Shown here in pieces: positions 39,156 to 48,507 of a stretch of DNA of 64,000 nucleotides. Under the pieces are notes generated by a model. That model was given only the letters and a program-made list of their open reading frames with translations. It had not been told where the DNA came from and searched no databases. How positions within the stretch are numbered: position 1 is the stretch's first letter; each line of letters begins with the position of its first letter. The DNA lies in assembly GCF_002087335.1 (NCBI RefSeq), contig NZ_MWVJ01000025.1, positions 1 to 64,000 of the forward strand. Direction: 5' to 3'. A program made the translations under genes and the position numbers. This DNA is from Pseudophaeobacter leonis (GTDB lineage Bacteria > Pseudomonadota > Alphaproteobacteria > Rhodobacterales > Rhodobacteraceae).

Positions 39156-39836
39156 CTACTTGTGGTAGCGCTGCGCCAGCTTTTTAGGATCTGCTCCAAA
39201 CAAATAGCGCAACAGAGTCAGCAGGTTACCTGCGCCGCGCCGCAGCCATCCTTGCTGCTGATAGCGCTGCGCGCTGGTGCAGGCCTGCACCGGCAATGCT
39301 GTTAGCCCCTTGAGGCGGCGCACCAAAGCCACGTCTTCCATCAGCGGCTGATCCGGATATTCACCCGCCGCAAAATAGGCCTCCCGCCGGATCAGCAAGG
39401 CCTGATCCCCGTAGGGAAGCCGAAACAGCCGCGCCCGCAGATTGGCCCAGCCAGCCACGACAAAGGGCCAGGTGCCCTTGGCGCGAAAGCGCAGCTGGAA
39501 ATAGCCGGCCTGCCCCTGCCCGTCACGCAGATGTGCGGCCACCACAGGGGCCCAGCCCGGCGAAAGTTGCGTGTCCGCATGCAGCACAAGGAGCCAGTCA
39601 CCCCGGGCCTGCCTGCAGCTGCGCCTGAGTTGGCCGCCACGGGACGCAGGTCCCGAAACCACCTGCGCCCCCGCCTCTTCCGCCAGGGCCAGTGTCGCAT
39701 CCGTTGAGCCGCCATCACTGATCACCACTTCGCGAATCAAACCCTCGGCCAGCCCCTCCATCAGAGAGCCCAGACTGCCGGGCAGCTCTGCGGCTGCATT
39801 CAGGGTGGGGATCACAACACTAATCGGTGCGGGCAT
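39156..39836 (-). CDS. family 2 glycosyltransferase (TIGR04283-like)
   Basis: The 226-residue GT-A protein has ISVVIPTLNAAAELPGSL, VVISDGGSTDATLALAEEAGA, WLLVLHADTQLSPGW (DxD-like HAD) and LPYGDQALLIRREAYFAAGE with MEDVALVRRLK. This is the small soluble subfamily that has no transmembrane helix, often found with pigment or lipid genes. It starts near, and runs divergently from, ygfZ. The acceptor is unknown. Confidence 0.9.
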   Translation of the reverse strand: MPAPISVVIPTLNAAAELPGSLGSLMEGLAEGLIREVVISDGGSTDATLALAEEAGAQVVSGPASRGGQLRRSCRQARGDWLLVLHADTQLSPGWAPVVAAHLRDGQGQAGYFQLRFRAKGTWPFVVAGWANLRARLFRLPYGDQALLIRREAYFAAGEYPDQPLMEDVALVRRLKGLTALPVQACTSAQRYQQQGWLRRGAGNLLTLLRYLFGADPKKLAQRYHK

Positions 39837-39978
39837 GGTGATTTCCTGTTCAACTTGGGCTGCAATCCTATATCACTGGCCTATATCACTGAAACGGGAC
39901 ATAGCCACGCCCCTGTTTGGCCTGTTTCAATCACATCTCACCGCGCCTGTCAGGCCGGATCAATCTGGAGACCACGCC

Positions 39979-40716
39979 ATGCGCGCGCGCAAGATCCTTC
40001 GCCTTTCCGGGGCAGATACCCGCGATTTTCTGCAGGGTTTGATCACCAATGATATCAACAAGATCGACCAGGGGCTGGTCTACGCTGCCCTGCTGACGCC
40101 ACAGGGGAAATACCTGTCGGATTTTTTCCTGTCTGCTGCGGCTGAGGACGTGCTGCTGGACGTCGATGCCGAGCAGGCCGAGGCGCTGATGAAGCGGCTC
40201 ACCATGTACCGCTTGCGCGCCAAAGTAGAGATCACGGCCACTGATCTGCAGGTAAAACGCGGCACTGGCCCCGCGCCAGAGGGGGCTATGAGCGACCCGC
40301 GCCATGCGGCTCTGGGCTGGCGTCTCATTGGAGCGGAGGGCGGCGATGATGGCAGCGACTGGAACGCCCTCTATGTGGCACATTGTGTGCCCCAAAGCGG
40401 CATCGAGCTGGGGCCGGACAGCTATATCCTCGAGGCCGGATTTGAGGCGCTGAACGGCGTTGATTTTCGCAAAGGCTGCTACGTGGGTCAGGAAGTCACC
40501 GCCCGCATGAAACACAAGACAGAGCTACGCAAGGGCCTGCGCCAGGTCGAGATCACGGGCACGGCTCCGGTCGGCTGCGACATCACCGCAAACGACAAAC
40601 TGGTTGGCACGGTTTTCACCCAGGCCAATGGCAAGGCGATTGCCTATCTGCGGCTGGATCGCGCCAAAGGAGCGATGCAGGCAGGTGATGCCGAGATCCA
40701 ACTGCTGCAGTCCTGA
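39979..40716 (+). CDS. ygfZ: folate-binding Fe-S cluster protein YgfZ
   Basis: YgfZ-family proteins bind tetrahydrofolate and support maturation or repair of certain Fe-S enzymes. The 245-residue protein is a GcvT relative with the signature GCYVGQE in VDFRKGCYVGQEVTARM. N-terminal LSGADTRDFLQGLITND is also typical. ATG 39979 has GGAG 7 bases upstream; the longer frame from 39571 runs through the glycosyltransferase on the other strand and is spurious. Confidence 0.93.
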   Translation: MRARKILRLSGADTRDFLQGLITNDINKIDQGLVYAALLTPQGKYLSDFFLSAAAEDVLLDVDAEQAEALMKRLTMYRLRAKVEITATDLQVKRGTGPAPEGAMSDPRHAALGWRLIGAEGGDDGSDWNALYVAHCVPQSGIELGPDSYILEAGFEALNGVDFRKGCYVGQEVTARMKHKTELRKGLRQVEITGTAPVGCDITANDKLVGTVFTQANGKAIAYLRLDRAKGAMQAGDAEIQLLQS

Positions 40717-40895
40717 CTGTGGCGGTGATACGAGAGCCGAGACAAGAGCCGCTGGCCTGCGGCTGCGGGTACTCATTTATTTGTCTTTTGTTCTTAATCT
40801 CTTAAGCATCAGGCACCTAGGTTTTGACCATGCCCCAGCGGAACGCTCGCGGATGGGGTGCACGCCACAGTCAAATTTGATCCTTCGGAGACATC

Positions 40896-41465
40896 ATGCG
40901 CCGCCGCCTTACACTTGCTCTTGCAACCCTGCCTGCCCTGACAGCCCTGCCCGCCTCTGCTCAATTTTGGGAGTATGGCGCCTGGCGGGTCTATGTGGAG
41001 ACCCAGGAAACCACCGAGCACACCAGCCATACCTGTTCTGCCGTGACCGGCGGCGATGGCCTGCCTTCGCTTAGCCTGACGGTACACGATCTGGATGCGG
41101 GACCACCCACCGACTATCCAGCGCCCACGCTGTATGAAAATGCCTCACGCGGACAAAACACCCAGATACAGAACGGCCAGGCGGTTGCCTTTGTCTTTGA
41201 CCCACAGGCCGCCCTCTACGGCATCGCCAACGGCTATCTCGACACCGAAGGGTTTGCCCGGGCGGAGGTCGCACCGCGCTGGCAGGACACCGTCAACATG
41301 CTGTTGTGGATGAAGGCCGGGCAGTCCATCGACATTTGGACCGTGCAGCCCTATGCCGCCGGGACGCAGGTGTTGCAGGTCTCGCTCGCTGGTTTTACCG
41401 CAGCCTATGGCAAGATGATGGACGAATGCGGGTTCAGCATTCAGATTGCCGCGCCGACACATTAG
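40896..41465 (+). CDS. secreted protein of unknown function
   Basis: The 189-residue product has a clear signal peptide (MRRRLTLALATLPALTALPASAQ, cleavage after ASA) and a mature domain beginning FWEYGAWRVYVETQETTEHT. Two cysteines (about 47 and 178) could form a disulfide. The overall look (Trp-rich strand start, W-R-V-Y) is reminiscent of invasion-associated IalB-type periplasmic proteins, but I cannot confirm the family. CGGAG precedes the ATG. Confidence 0.7.
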   Translation: MRRRLTLALATLPALTALPASAQFWEYGAWRVYVETQETTEHTSHTCSAVTGGDGLPSLSLTVHDLDAGPPTDYPAPTLYENASRGQNTQIQNGQAVAFVFDPQAALYGIANGYLDTEGFARAEVAPRWQDTVNMLLWMKAGQSIDIWTVQPYAAGTQVLQVSLAGFTAAYGKMMDECGFSIQIAAPTH

Positions 41466-41580
41466 GCAAAGCGCCGCTTCAAACCTGGCTTTGGCGGGCT
41501 TCACGTGTTCCCTGGGATTGTCGTCAGCGCCCAATAGCACCGTGAGAAAACCAAGGGCCGCAACGTAACGGGGCATAACA

Positions 41581-41618
41581 AAAGACCCCACTGCCGAAAT
41601 AGAGGCAACGGGGTCTTT
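41581..41618 (-). terminator. efp terminator
   Basis: AAAGACCCC (41581-41589) pairs with GGGGTCTTT (41610-41618), with an inner TGCC/GGCA pair. On the minus strand it ends in TCTTTTGTT, 34 bp after the efp stop. Confidence 0.85.
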
Positions 41619-41652
41619 GCGAAATGGTCGTTCTGGCAGACAGATCTGGTGA

Positions 41653-42216
41653 TCAGGCGCGTTCGGCGTATTCCATGGTCTCGGTGTTGACCACAATCAT
41701 CTCATCCTGGCCCACAAACGGCGGCACCATAACCTTGACTCCGTTATCGAGGATCGCAGGCTTAAAGGAGTTGGCAGCTGTCTGCCCCTTTACCACAGGC
41801 TCGGTCTCAACGATCTTGCAGACCACCTTTTGCGGAATGGTCGCGTTCAGCGCTTCCTCGTCGTAGAATTCCATCACGATGGTCATGCCATCCTGCAGGA
41901 AGGGGCGGCGATCACCCAACAGGTCCGCTGGTAGCTCGATCTGCTCATAAGTCTCTGTATCCATAAAGACTAACATGCCGTCGCTCTCGTAGAGGAACTG
42001 CTGATCTTTTTGCTCTAAACGCACACGTTCGACTTTGTCGGCGCTGCGGAACCGTTCATTCAGCTTTGAGCCATTACGCAGATTACGCAGTTCAACCTGA
42101 GCGAAAGCACCGCCTTTGCCGGGTTTTACGTGATCGACCTTGACTGCGGCCCAAAGACCGTCGTTGTGCTCCAGAACATTGCCGGGGCGGATCTCGTTAC
42201 CATTGATCTTGGGCAT
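41653..42216 (-). CDS. efp: elongation factor P
   Basis: EF-P relieves ribosome stalling at polyproline. The 187-residue three-domain protein begins [20 protein letters not shown], with the modifiable lysine at K34 in [10 protein letters not shown], and contains domain [23 protein letters not shown]. Modification genes (epmA/epmB) are not in the window. It is transcribed divergently from the DUF6280-like gene. Confidence 0.97.
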   Translation of the reverse strand: MPKINGNEIRPGNVLEHNDGLWAAVKVDHVKPGKGGAFAQVELRNLRNGSKLNERFRSADKVERVRLEQKDQQFLYESDGMLVFMDTETYEQIELPADLLGDRRPFLQDGMTIVMEFYDEEALNATIPQKVVCKIVETEPVVKGQTAANSFKPAILDNGVKVMVPPFVGQDEMIVVNTETMEYAERA

Positions 42217-42321
42217 CTGAAAAATCCATCTGGGAAGGTTGATGATATCTTAAGCGTCCCTATATCTGTCGTGGTCACGGCTGGCAAGACAACGATATCT
42301 CGTAGAAACTGCGATTAAGCT

Positions 42322-42336
42322 ATGCAAAATTTGCAT
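42322..42336. promoter_or_regulatory. palindrome and direct repeat between efp and the DUF6280-like gene
   Basis: ATGCAAA-A-TTTGCAT is a near-perfect palindrome in the 218-bp divergent promoter region. The word AGCTATGCA occurs both over its left arm and again about 19 bp to the right. A regulator could bind here; none is known. Confidence 0.4.
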
Positions 42337-42434
42337 GAAAGCTATGCACATACGGGCTATCCGAATCGTCACAGTTCCGTCATAAGGAACGCCACGCTGC
42401 GAATTGCAATAGCAAGACAAACAAAGGAAACGGG

Positions 42435-42752
42435 ATGCGAGATTTCGTTGACAGCACCGCTTACAATAACGAACAGGGCAACCGGGCACGCAAGCTCTTT
42501 GCCGCTGTTGTTCTGGCTGCGTTGGATGATGCCATTGCCGATGATAAGAAATATGGTAACGGACCTGAACAGATTGCCCGCTGGGCGCGCTCACGTGATG
42601 GCCGCGAAGTTCTGAGCTGTGCCGGCATTGACCCAAATGAACGGGTTGTCGGTGGGCTGATGGATTTTGTCGGTCGGGGCGTACGGACCTCTGTTGCACT
42701 GTCTCGCGAAGAAAGCGAACGGCGCAACGCAGCTCAGGCAGAAGCAGCCTGA
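42435..42752 (+). CDS. DUF6280-like conserved protein
   Basis: The 105-residue protein MRDFVDSTAYNNEQGNRARK... is a small soluble protein strongly conserved in Rhodobacteraceae; from memory the family is DUF6280. Features are a basic/amphipathic first half, KKYGNGPEQIARWARSRDGR, and a single Cys in VLSCAGIDPNERV. AAAGGAA precedes the ATG. Function unknown. It has its own terminator. Confidence 0.8.
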   Translation: MRDFVDSTAYNNEQGNRARKLFAAVVLAALDDAIADDKKYGNGPEQIARWARSRDGREVLSCAGIDPNERVVGGLMDFVGRGVRTSVALSREESERRNAAQAEAA

Positions 42753-42800
42753 AACTGTTGTGGCCCAGAAGGGCCCAAAGAGACCGCAAAGTGGTACAAG

Positions 42801-42827
42801 AAAAGCGCGTCCTGGGGGCGCGTTTTT
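42801..42827 (+). terminator. DUF6280-like gene terminator
   Basis: AAAAGCGCGTCC (42801-42812), loop TGG, GGGCGCGTTTTT (42816-42827): twelve pairs including G-U, ending in a T run. Confidence 0.85.
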
Positions 42828-43060
42828 CTTTTTCAGCCCTCATATTTGGCCCTAAAATCCGGCCTTCATATATGACGCTCGAATTCGGCCTGCATAAAGG
42901 GCGCAGCCAGTCCGCCCTGCCCCGCGCCAAACACGCATGAAACCTGTCGGGACCTCCCCGGCACCAGACGGTTTTGTCTCTGCGCGCCCGAGCCGATCTC
43001 GCTAATATTGCAAAAAGCTCTTTTCCTCCGGGGCCTGATCGGCAATCAGACAGGGGCAAC

Positions 43061-43102
43061 ACTGGCGCTCTAAGACTGGCGCTTTCAGATTGGCGCTTTG
43101 AG
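43061..43102. repeat. 3 x 14 bp tandem repeat upstream of cobQ
   Basis: Units ACTGGCGCTCTAAG, ACTGGCGCTTTCAG and ATTGGCGCTTTGAG begin at 43061, 43075 and 43089, ending 24 bp before the cobQ start. They lie in its leader. Confidence 0.85.
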
Positions 43103-43126
43103 AACAGGCACGATGGGAGATGGTCG

Positions 43127-44590
43127 ATGACGGCACGCGCACTGATGATCCAGGGCACTGGCAGCAATGTTGGCAAGTCATTGCTTGTCGCCGGGCTGGC
43201 GCGCGCCTTTGTACGGCGCGGCCTGAAGGTGGCGCCGTTTAAGTCGCAAAACATGTCCAACAACGCCGCCGTCACCCCCGAAGGCGGCGAGATTGGACGC
43301 GCCCAGGCCCTGCAGGCACGCGCCGCAGGCCTGGCGCCACATGTCGATATGAATCCTGTGCTGCTAAAGCCAGAGAGTGACACGGGCGCGCAGGTCATTG
43401 TTCAGGGTAAGCGCCGGGGCACCCAGGCTGCCGGCTCTTTCATGCGCGACAAAACCGGGCTGCTGGAGGCTGCACTCGACAGCTATCACCGTCTTGCAGC
43501 CCAGGTCGATCTGGTCCTGATCGAAGGCGCAGGCTCGCCAGCCGAGACCAACCTGCGCCAAGGCGATATCGCCAATATGGGGTTTGCCTGCGCGGTGCAG
43601 GCCCCTGTCGTGCTGGTCGGCGATATCCATCGCGGCGGTGTCATTGCACAGATTGTCGGCACCCAGGCGGTGCTTGAACACCAAGACCTGGACCGCATTG
43701 TCGGATTTATCGTCAATCGGTTTCGCGGCGACATCAGCCTGTTTGATGCCGGGCGCGACGATATTGCCCGGCGTACAGGCTGGCCTGCCCTCGGGGTGGT
43801 GCCCTGGTTCTGGGGGGCCTGGAAACTGCCGGCTGAGGACATGATGGATATCGCCTCGCGCAAAGGCGGCGCCTGCAAGATTGTTGTGCCGCAACTGGAG
43901 CGCATGGCAAATTTTGACGATCTTGATCCGCTGGCGGCAGAGCCAGAGGTCACTGTCGAAATCATACCCGCAGGCAAAGCTCTGCCCGGAGATGCCGATC
44001 TGGTGCTGATCCCTGGCAGCAAATCCACCATCGGGGATCTTGCCTACCTGCGCGCGCAGGGCTGGGACATCGACATTCTGGCGCATCACCGCCGGGGCGG
44101 CCATATCCTGGGTCTTTGTGGCGGCTATCAAATGCTTGGCAAAACCATTGATGATCCACATGGCGTCGAAGGAACCCCCGGCAAGGTTGCCGGGCTTGGG
44201 CTGCTGGATGTGCATACTGTGATGTCCGACGAGAAACGGGTCACTCTGACCACGGCAACCAGCCGGGATGGCGACCTGCCTGTCAGTGGTTATGAAATCC
44301 ACATGGGACGCACAACAGGCCCGGACTGCAGCCGCGCCTGGCTGCAGGTTGGCGCGCGCGCTGAGGGAGCAGCCTCGGCAGATGGCCGCGTCCTGGGCTC
44401 ATACCTGCATGGTCTGTTCAGTTCCGACCCCTTCAGAGCCCGCTTCCTGTCGAGCCTCGGGTATGACAGCCACAGCCAGTATGATGCGGGTGTTGAGCAA
44501 ACGCTGGACGCCCTAGCGGATCATTTGGAACAACACATTGATTTAGAGCTGCTTTTATCCCTCGCAACCGAAGTGCCGCGCCTTGAGTAG
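43127..44590 (+). CDS. cobQ: cobyric acid synthase
   Basis: Amidates four side chains of adenosylcobyrinic acid a,c-diamide in B12 synthesis. The 487-residue enzyme has an N-terminal dethiobiotin-synthetase-like ATPase ([32 protein letters not shown]) and a C-terminal glutamine amidotransferase with nucleophile Cys in [10 protein letters not shown] and His in [13 protein letters not shown] 43127 has GGGAG upstream; the frame is open from 42974. Other cob genes are not in the window. Confidence 0.95.
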   Translation: MTARALMIQGTGSNVGKSLLVAGLARAFVRRGLKVAPFKSQNMSNNAAVTPEGGEIGRAQALQARAAGLAPHVDMNPVLLKPESDTGAQVIVQGKRRGTQAAGSFMRDKTGLLEAALDSYHRLAAQVDLVLIEGAGSPAETNLRQGDIANMGFACAVQAPVVLVGDIHRGGVIAQIVGTQAVLEHQDLDRIVGFIVNRFRGDISLFDAGRDDIARRTGWPALGVVPWFWGAWKLPAEDMMDIASRKGGACKIVVPQLERMANFDDLDPLAAEPEVTVEIIPAGKALPGDADLVLIPGSKSTIGDLAYLRAQGWDIDILAHHRRGGHILGLCGGYQMLGKTIDDPHGVEGTPGKVAGLGLLDVHTVMSDEKRVTLTTATSRDGDLPVSGYEIHMGRTTGPDCSRAWLQVGARAEGAASADGRVLGSYLHGLFSSDPFRARFLSSLGYDSHSQYDAGVEQTLDALADHLEQHIDLELLLSLATEVPRLE

Positions 44591-44711
44591 CCGCAAAAGG
44601 CCTGTCCGGAGGCAAGGCGGCGAGCCTTTGGAAGGTGCTACACGACTTAATAACACCGCACTGGCAGACAAGCGCAGTCAATAATACGCCGTGAAACAGC
44701 CCAGTTTAAAT

Positions 44712-44756
44712 CAAGTCTTGCTAGATCGAGTCTTGCTAGATCGAGTCTGGTTACAG
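44712..44756. repeat. 3 x 15 bp tandem repeat containing the PopZ-like stop codon
   Basis: Units begin at 44712, 44727 and 44742 (plus strand CAAGTCTTGCTAGAT, CGAGTCTTGCTAGAT, CGAGTCTGGTTACAG). Read on the minus strand the real stop TAA is followed in the same frame by a TAG in each of the next two units. Confidence 0.85.
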
Positions 44757-45047
44757 CAGGTCCTGTGCGGCAAGGGCGCGGTGGATTTCACGACGGACCA
44801 ATTTGCGGACATTGCGCGTGATTCTCTCACCCAGGGCGCCTTGAAGCTCGCTTCGGACAATGTCAGCAACCAATTCCCGCAGACTGTCTTCATCCAGATA
44901 GCTCTCGTCGCCCGTCAGCCCCTGCAGGGCGTCCAGTGCCTCTTCGGCAACCGCATCTTGAGCCAGCTGTGCGGCATCCGCAATATCACCGCTGTCCATG
45001 CTCATGGCCTCGGCCTCTGAGCCCGCCTGACTGGCCTGACTGACCTG

Positions 45048-45095
45048 ATGACTGGCCTGATGACTGGCCTGATGACTGGCCTGATGACTGGCCTG
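45048..45095. repeat. 4 x 12 bp in-frame repeat in the PopZ-like gene
   Basis: Four identical units ATGACTGGCCTG (plus strand) begin at 45048, 45060, 45072 and 45084, encoding QASH repeats on the minus strand. The complement core CAGGCCAG recurs in other arrays. Identical copies mean recent expansion. Confidence 0.9.
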
Positions 45096-45768
45096 AGCTG
45101 CCCCGGAGTCTACTCTGGGGCTCTGCGCGGACTCTGGTGCGTCCTCAATGTGATCTTGCCATTCAAGTGTCTCGATAGTGGTCAGTGTCTCGATATTGGT
45201 GCCGGCATAGGGATCGCTTGAGGCGCCATCAGGTTCCCACTGCTCTTGCGAGCGCGCCACCTTGGCCTCTAGCTCTGCGATCTTCTGTACCACCGCCGAG
45301 ACCCGCTGGCTGGAGGCGCTCTCTGTGTCAAACCCGGCTTCTGCACTCATGTCTTGGAGCCGGATTTCTTCAACATGGGCGTCTTCGCCCACCGCCTCAG
45401 CACCAACGGCCTCAACGCCAGTTGCCCCGGCCGCAGGTAGTGTCTCCTGTGCGGCTGGGGTAGCGGCTGCATACAGCGTGGCACCAGGTTGACGCCAGGG
45501 CGCAGCCTCACGGTCAACCTCACAGTTCGTCTCCCAGTCCGCCTCACGGGCAGCCTCAAGGTGATCTGGCACCGCCTCGGAGGTCAGCTCAGGGTCCGGG
45601 CTTGTCTTAGTAACCGCGTCAGTCAGCGCATCGTGGCTGTCATATGTCGCTGGATCTTCAACTGAATCGTTCGGGCTAAAGGCGACAATTTCGCCTTGGT
45701 CTAACTCAAACGCGATCCCCTGTGATATCTCCGGGGCGGCTCTCGGGGCTTGCAGAAGACTGCTCTTG

Positions 45769-45798
45769 CGGGGCCTCTGCCTGCGGGGCCTCTGCCTG
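45769..45798. repeat. 2 x 15 bp perfect repeat next to the PopZ-like lesion
   Basis: CGGGGCCTCTGCCTG is repeated exactly at 45769 and 45784, encoding QAEAP twice on the minus strand, within 40 bp of the probable indel. Confidence 0.8.
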
Positions 45799-46178
45799 CA
45801 CGTCCCGGCCTTCAAAAACCGAACCTTCGCTCTGCTCAGGCTCACGGCGGAGTCCCTGGTCTGAACCGGAGAAATCTGCAGCATTGCTGTCGGCCCCGGA
45901 TGAGGCAGGCACAGCGGCTCCTACGGTCTCAGAAGGCCGTTCCGGCACCCGCAAAGCAGGCGTCAGAACCAGTCGTGAGACCGTTTTTGAGACCTCTTGC
46001 ACGGGGGCCACCGGACGCGACAAAGTGCGGCCATCCTCGCTCACCAACCGGCGGATTGAGGACAGCACATCTTCGATTTCAGCCTGGGTTACAGGATCGG
46101 ACATATTTCAAAACCACTCTAGCCTTTGTGGCAAGTGTAGCTCTCCTGCCGCAATCGCACAACAACTAGGAAGACTTT

Positions 46179-47591
46179 TCAGTTCTTCCCCAGCGCTTTG
46201 AGCACGCGGTCCAGATCTTTGCTTTGGCGGCTCAGCTGTGCAGGCGCGCCCTTGACCAGGTTATAATACAAAGTCGGATCGTAGATTTCGACCGCCAGCC
46301 CCAGGTGCTCTGCTGTCAAAAGACCCTGTGATTGCAACAGGGAATAGGCCGCAGAGGCCTGACTGGCGCGCGACTGCACCCGCGACGTCAGAGCATTCAG
46401 CAGATCCTGTTCGGCCTGCAATACATCCAGCGTCGTCCGGGCGCCCAGCGTGGCTTCTTCGCGGATCCCATCAAAGGCGACCTGTGCGGCGCGTACACTT
46501 TCGTTCGATGACACCAGACTGGCCGTTGCCGCTTCAAGCGTGACATAGGCCGCCGCGACATCCTGTGTCACCGCGCGCTGGGTGGTAATCAACTGACCCC
46601 GCGCCGCATCCCCGCTCGCAAGGCTTGAGCGCAAGGCCGAGGCCAGAGAGCCACCGGAATAGATCGGCTGCGTAAAGGTCAGAGTGGCACCAGAGGTGTC
46701 AGAATCACCCGCGCTTCCGAGATCAGTCGTGCCGCTGATGTCTGCCGCCAGCCTGACATTTGGTCCCAGGTTTTTCCGAGCGGAATCCGCACTGTAGTCA
46801 GCCGCCTTGACGCTATGTTGCTGCGCCAGAAGGCTTGGGTGATTGCGCGCCGCGATGGCTTCGGCCGCCCCGAGCGAGGCAACCCGCTTGGGCAAAGGTG
46901 GCTGTCCGGCCGGAACACCAATATCGTTGCCAACCGCCTCAACATAGGAGGCTTTTGCAGCCAGCAGGTTGCCGCGGCTTTCGATCAGGTTGGAGCGTGC
47001 TGAGGCGAGCCGGCTTTGCGCCAGGGCAACATCGGTGCGGGTCACTTCACCCACCTCAAACCGATCCTGCGAGGCTTTCAGCTCTTCCTGCAGCAGACGC
47101 AGGTTGTTGCTTTGCAAACGCACGGTTTCTTGTTGCAAAAGGACGTTGATGTAGGCCTGGACCGCGTTGAACAAAACCTGTTGTTCAATATTGATCAGGC
47201 TTTGGCGGGTCGCCAGCACGGTTTCCTGTGCTGCAAGCTGTCTCAGCCGCGTGGCGCCGTTATCAAACAGCAGCATGCTCATGGCCAATCCAACGCTTAG
47301 CTCGTTGGTGTCGACGCCACTGCTGAGCGCCGAGGTATCCTGATAGCGATGGCCCGCGGTGATCGTCCAGTTGATAATCGGCCGAAGCCCGGCCACAGCG
47401 GTCGCCACATTTTCGTCCTGAATGCGCAGCAGAGCCCGATTTTGCTCGAGCAGGCCACTGGATTTATAGGCGCCGATCAATGCGTCAGACAGGTTGTCCG
47501 CGCTGGCAACTTTTGGCAGCACAAGCGCAAGCGCCGTTGTGCCCGCAAATACAAACGCCTTCAACAAACTCGCCGAATTCTTCTTGTCCAT
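46179..47591 (-). CDS. tolC: TolC-family outer membrane efflux/secretion channel
   Basis: The 470-residue protein has a signal peptide (about 1-31, FAGTTALALVLPKVASA) and two long coiled-coil repeats of the outer membrane factor type (ALLRIQDENVATAVAGLRP, SRLASARSNLIESRGNLLAAK; second half LDVLQAEQDLLNALTSRVQSR). It serves type I secretion systems or RND/ABC exporters located elsewhere. It lies 160 bp downstream of pcm and 75 bp upstream of the PopZ-like gene, same strand. Confidence 0.95.
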   Translation of the reverse strand: MDKKNSASLLKAFVFAGTTALALVLPKVASADNLSDALIGAYKSSGLLEQNRALLRIQDENVATAVAGLRPIINWTITAGHRYQDTSALSSGVDTNELSVGLAMSMLLFDNGATRLRQLAAQETVLATRQSLINIEQQVLFNAVQAYINVLLQQETVRLQSNNLRLLQEELKASQDRFEVGEVTRTDVALAQSRLASARSNLIESRGNLLAAKASYVEAVGNDIGVPAGQPPLPKRVASLGAAEAIAARNHPSLLAQQHSVKAADYSADSARKNLGPNVRLAADISGTTDLGSAGDSDTSGATLTFTQPIYSGGSLASALRSSLASGDAARGQLITTQRAVTQDVAAAYVTLEAATASLVSSNESVRAAQVAFDGIREEATLGARTTLDVLQAEQDLLNALTSRVQSRASQASAAYSLLQSQGLLTAEHLGLAVEIYDPTLYYNLVKGAPAQLSRQSKDLDRVLKALGKN

Positions 47592-47751
47592 CGGTAGCCC
47601 TATTCGTTTGCCGCGCCGCCAGCCGCGGTAGATTGGTTATGTTTCAAACAGAACGTGCTGTACTGTTTGCTGTTCAGGTCTCAGGTCTGAGTTTTTGTCT
47701 TTCGGCACGATACAAGACCGCCCCGAAACACCAATTCTTATGAGGGGCTAA

Positions 47752-48405
47752 TTAAAACGCGAAAGCGGCAGCCCGTTCAAAACCAGGCATCACAGGGGCT
47801 CCGTCATTGAACTCAAACCGCCAGGAAATCTGGTCACCACGTTTGTAGCCAACCTTCACCTCGCCCAAAGCGCCGTTCATAAAGATAACTGCGATCCGGC
47901 CACCATCCTTGAGCTGGTCCAGCAGGCTGTCGGGGAGTTCCTCGACGCCGCCCTGAACCATGATCACATCATATGGCCCGTGCTCTGCCGCGCCTTCAGT
48001 GAGCGCACCCACGTGAACAATCGCGTTGTCGGCGCCAGCCTCGGCCAATTGAGACTGCGCATCGGCAGACATGAACTCGTCTTGTTCGACACCAATCACC
48101 ATCTGCGCCATACGCGCCGCAACCGCCGTCGAGTAGCCAAGTCCACAGCCCACATCCAGCACCAGCTCATCGCTCTGGATATCGAGAGCATCAAGCATTT
48201 TGGCCAGCGTGCGCACCTCAATCAGGGTCCGATTGTCGCCAAGGTCCATATTTTGGTCCGCATAGGCCGCCTCACGCTGCGCATCAGGCACAAAGTCCTC
48301 GCGCGCAACGGCCAGAAGGGCCTCAATGATCGGGTATTTGGTCACATCCGAAGGGCGGACCTGGGTGTCAACCATCATGCGGCGACGTTCGGCAAAGTCG
48401 GTCAT
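47752..48405 (-). CDS. pcm: protein-L-isoaspartate O-methyltransferase family protein
   Basis: SAM-dependent enzyme fold that methylates damaged isoaspartyl residues or a relative of it. The 217-residue protein has RRMMVDTQVRPSDVT, AREDFVPDAQREAAYADQ, the SAM loop LVLDVGCGLGYSTAVAARM and the conserved C-terminal strands. This short group of alphaproteobacterial homologues, encoded next to tolC, often lacks some catalytic residues of true Pcm, so activity is likely but not certain. Confidence 0.85.
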   Translation of the reverse strand: MTDFAERRRMMVDTQVRPSDVTKYPIIEALLAVAREDFVPDAQREAAYADQNMDLGDNRTLIEVRTLAKMLDALDIQSDELVLDVGCGLGYSTAVAARMAQMVIGVEQDEFMSADAQSQLAEAGADNAIVHVGALTEGAAEHGPYDVIMVQGGVEELPDSLLDQLKDGGRIAVIFMNGALGEVKVGYKRGDQISWRFEFNDGAPVMPGFERAAAFAF

Positions 48406-48507
48406 ATGCTAAACTCTTTTGTTCAGTCTGTTACAGAAGCTTGTGCCATATCGCTGCTTCTACAGCAACTGGCCTCAGGTGAATTGCACACCATGTTGCC
48501 CCAGAGC

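Larger units (their letters stand above)
42753..43126. other. 374-bp spacer upstream of cobQ
   Basis: Contains the terminator at 42801-42827 and the 14-bp array at 43061-43102. I looked for a cobalamin riboswitch and saw no B12-box-like GCCACTG. No other gene is seen. Confidence 0.45.
44751..46104 (-). pseudogene. PopZ-like polar organising protein, frameshifted
   Basis: Two minus-strand frames make one protein of about 450 aa. The N-terminus MSDPVTQAEIEDVLSSIRRLVSEDG matches the first helix of PopZ (typically EEILASIRRIISED). The C-terminus LRELVADIVRSELQGALGER...RKLVRREIHRAL matches the PopZ oligomerisation helices. The middle is long, acidic and disordered, as in PopZ. The first frame stops at 45706; an extra base between about 45730 and 45790 (a GGGG run at 45733-45736 is the likeliest place) restores one reading. 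The neighbouring tolC and pcm genes recall the PopZ locus of Caulobacter. PopZ organises the cell pole and tethers ParB. Confidence 0.6.

Noticed and set aside
42753-43126. Cobalamin riboswitch upstream of cobQ
   Set aside because: No B12 box (GCCACTG) or recognisable core is present on the plus strand.
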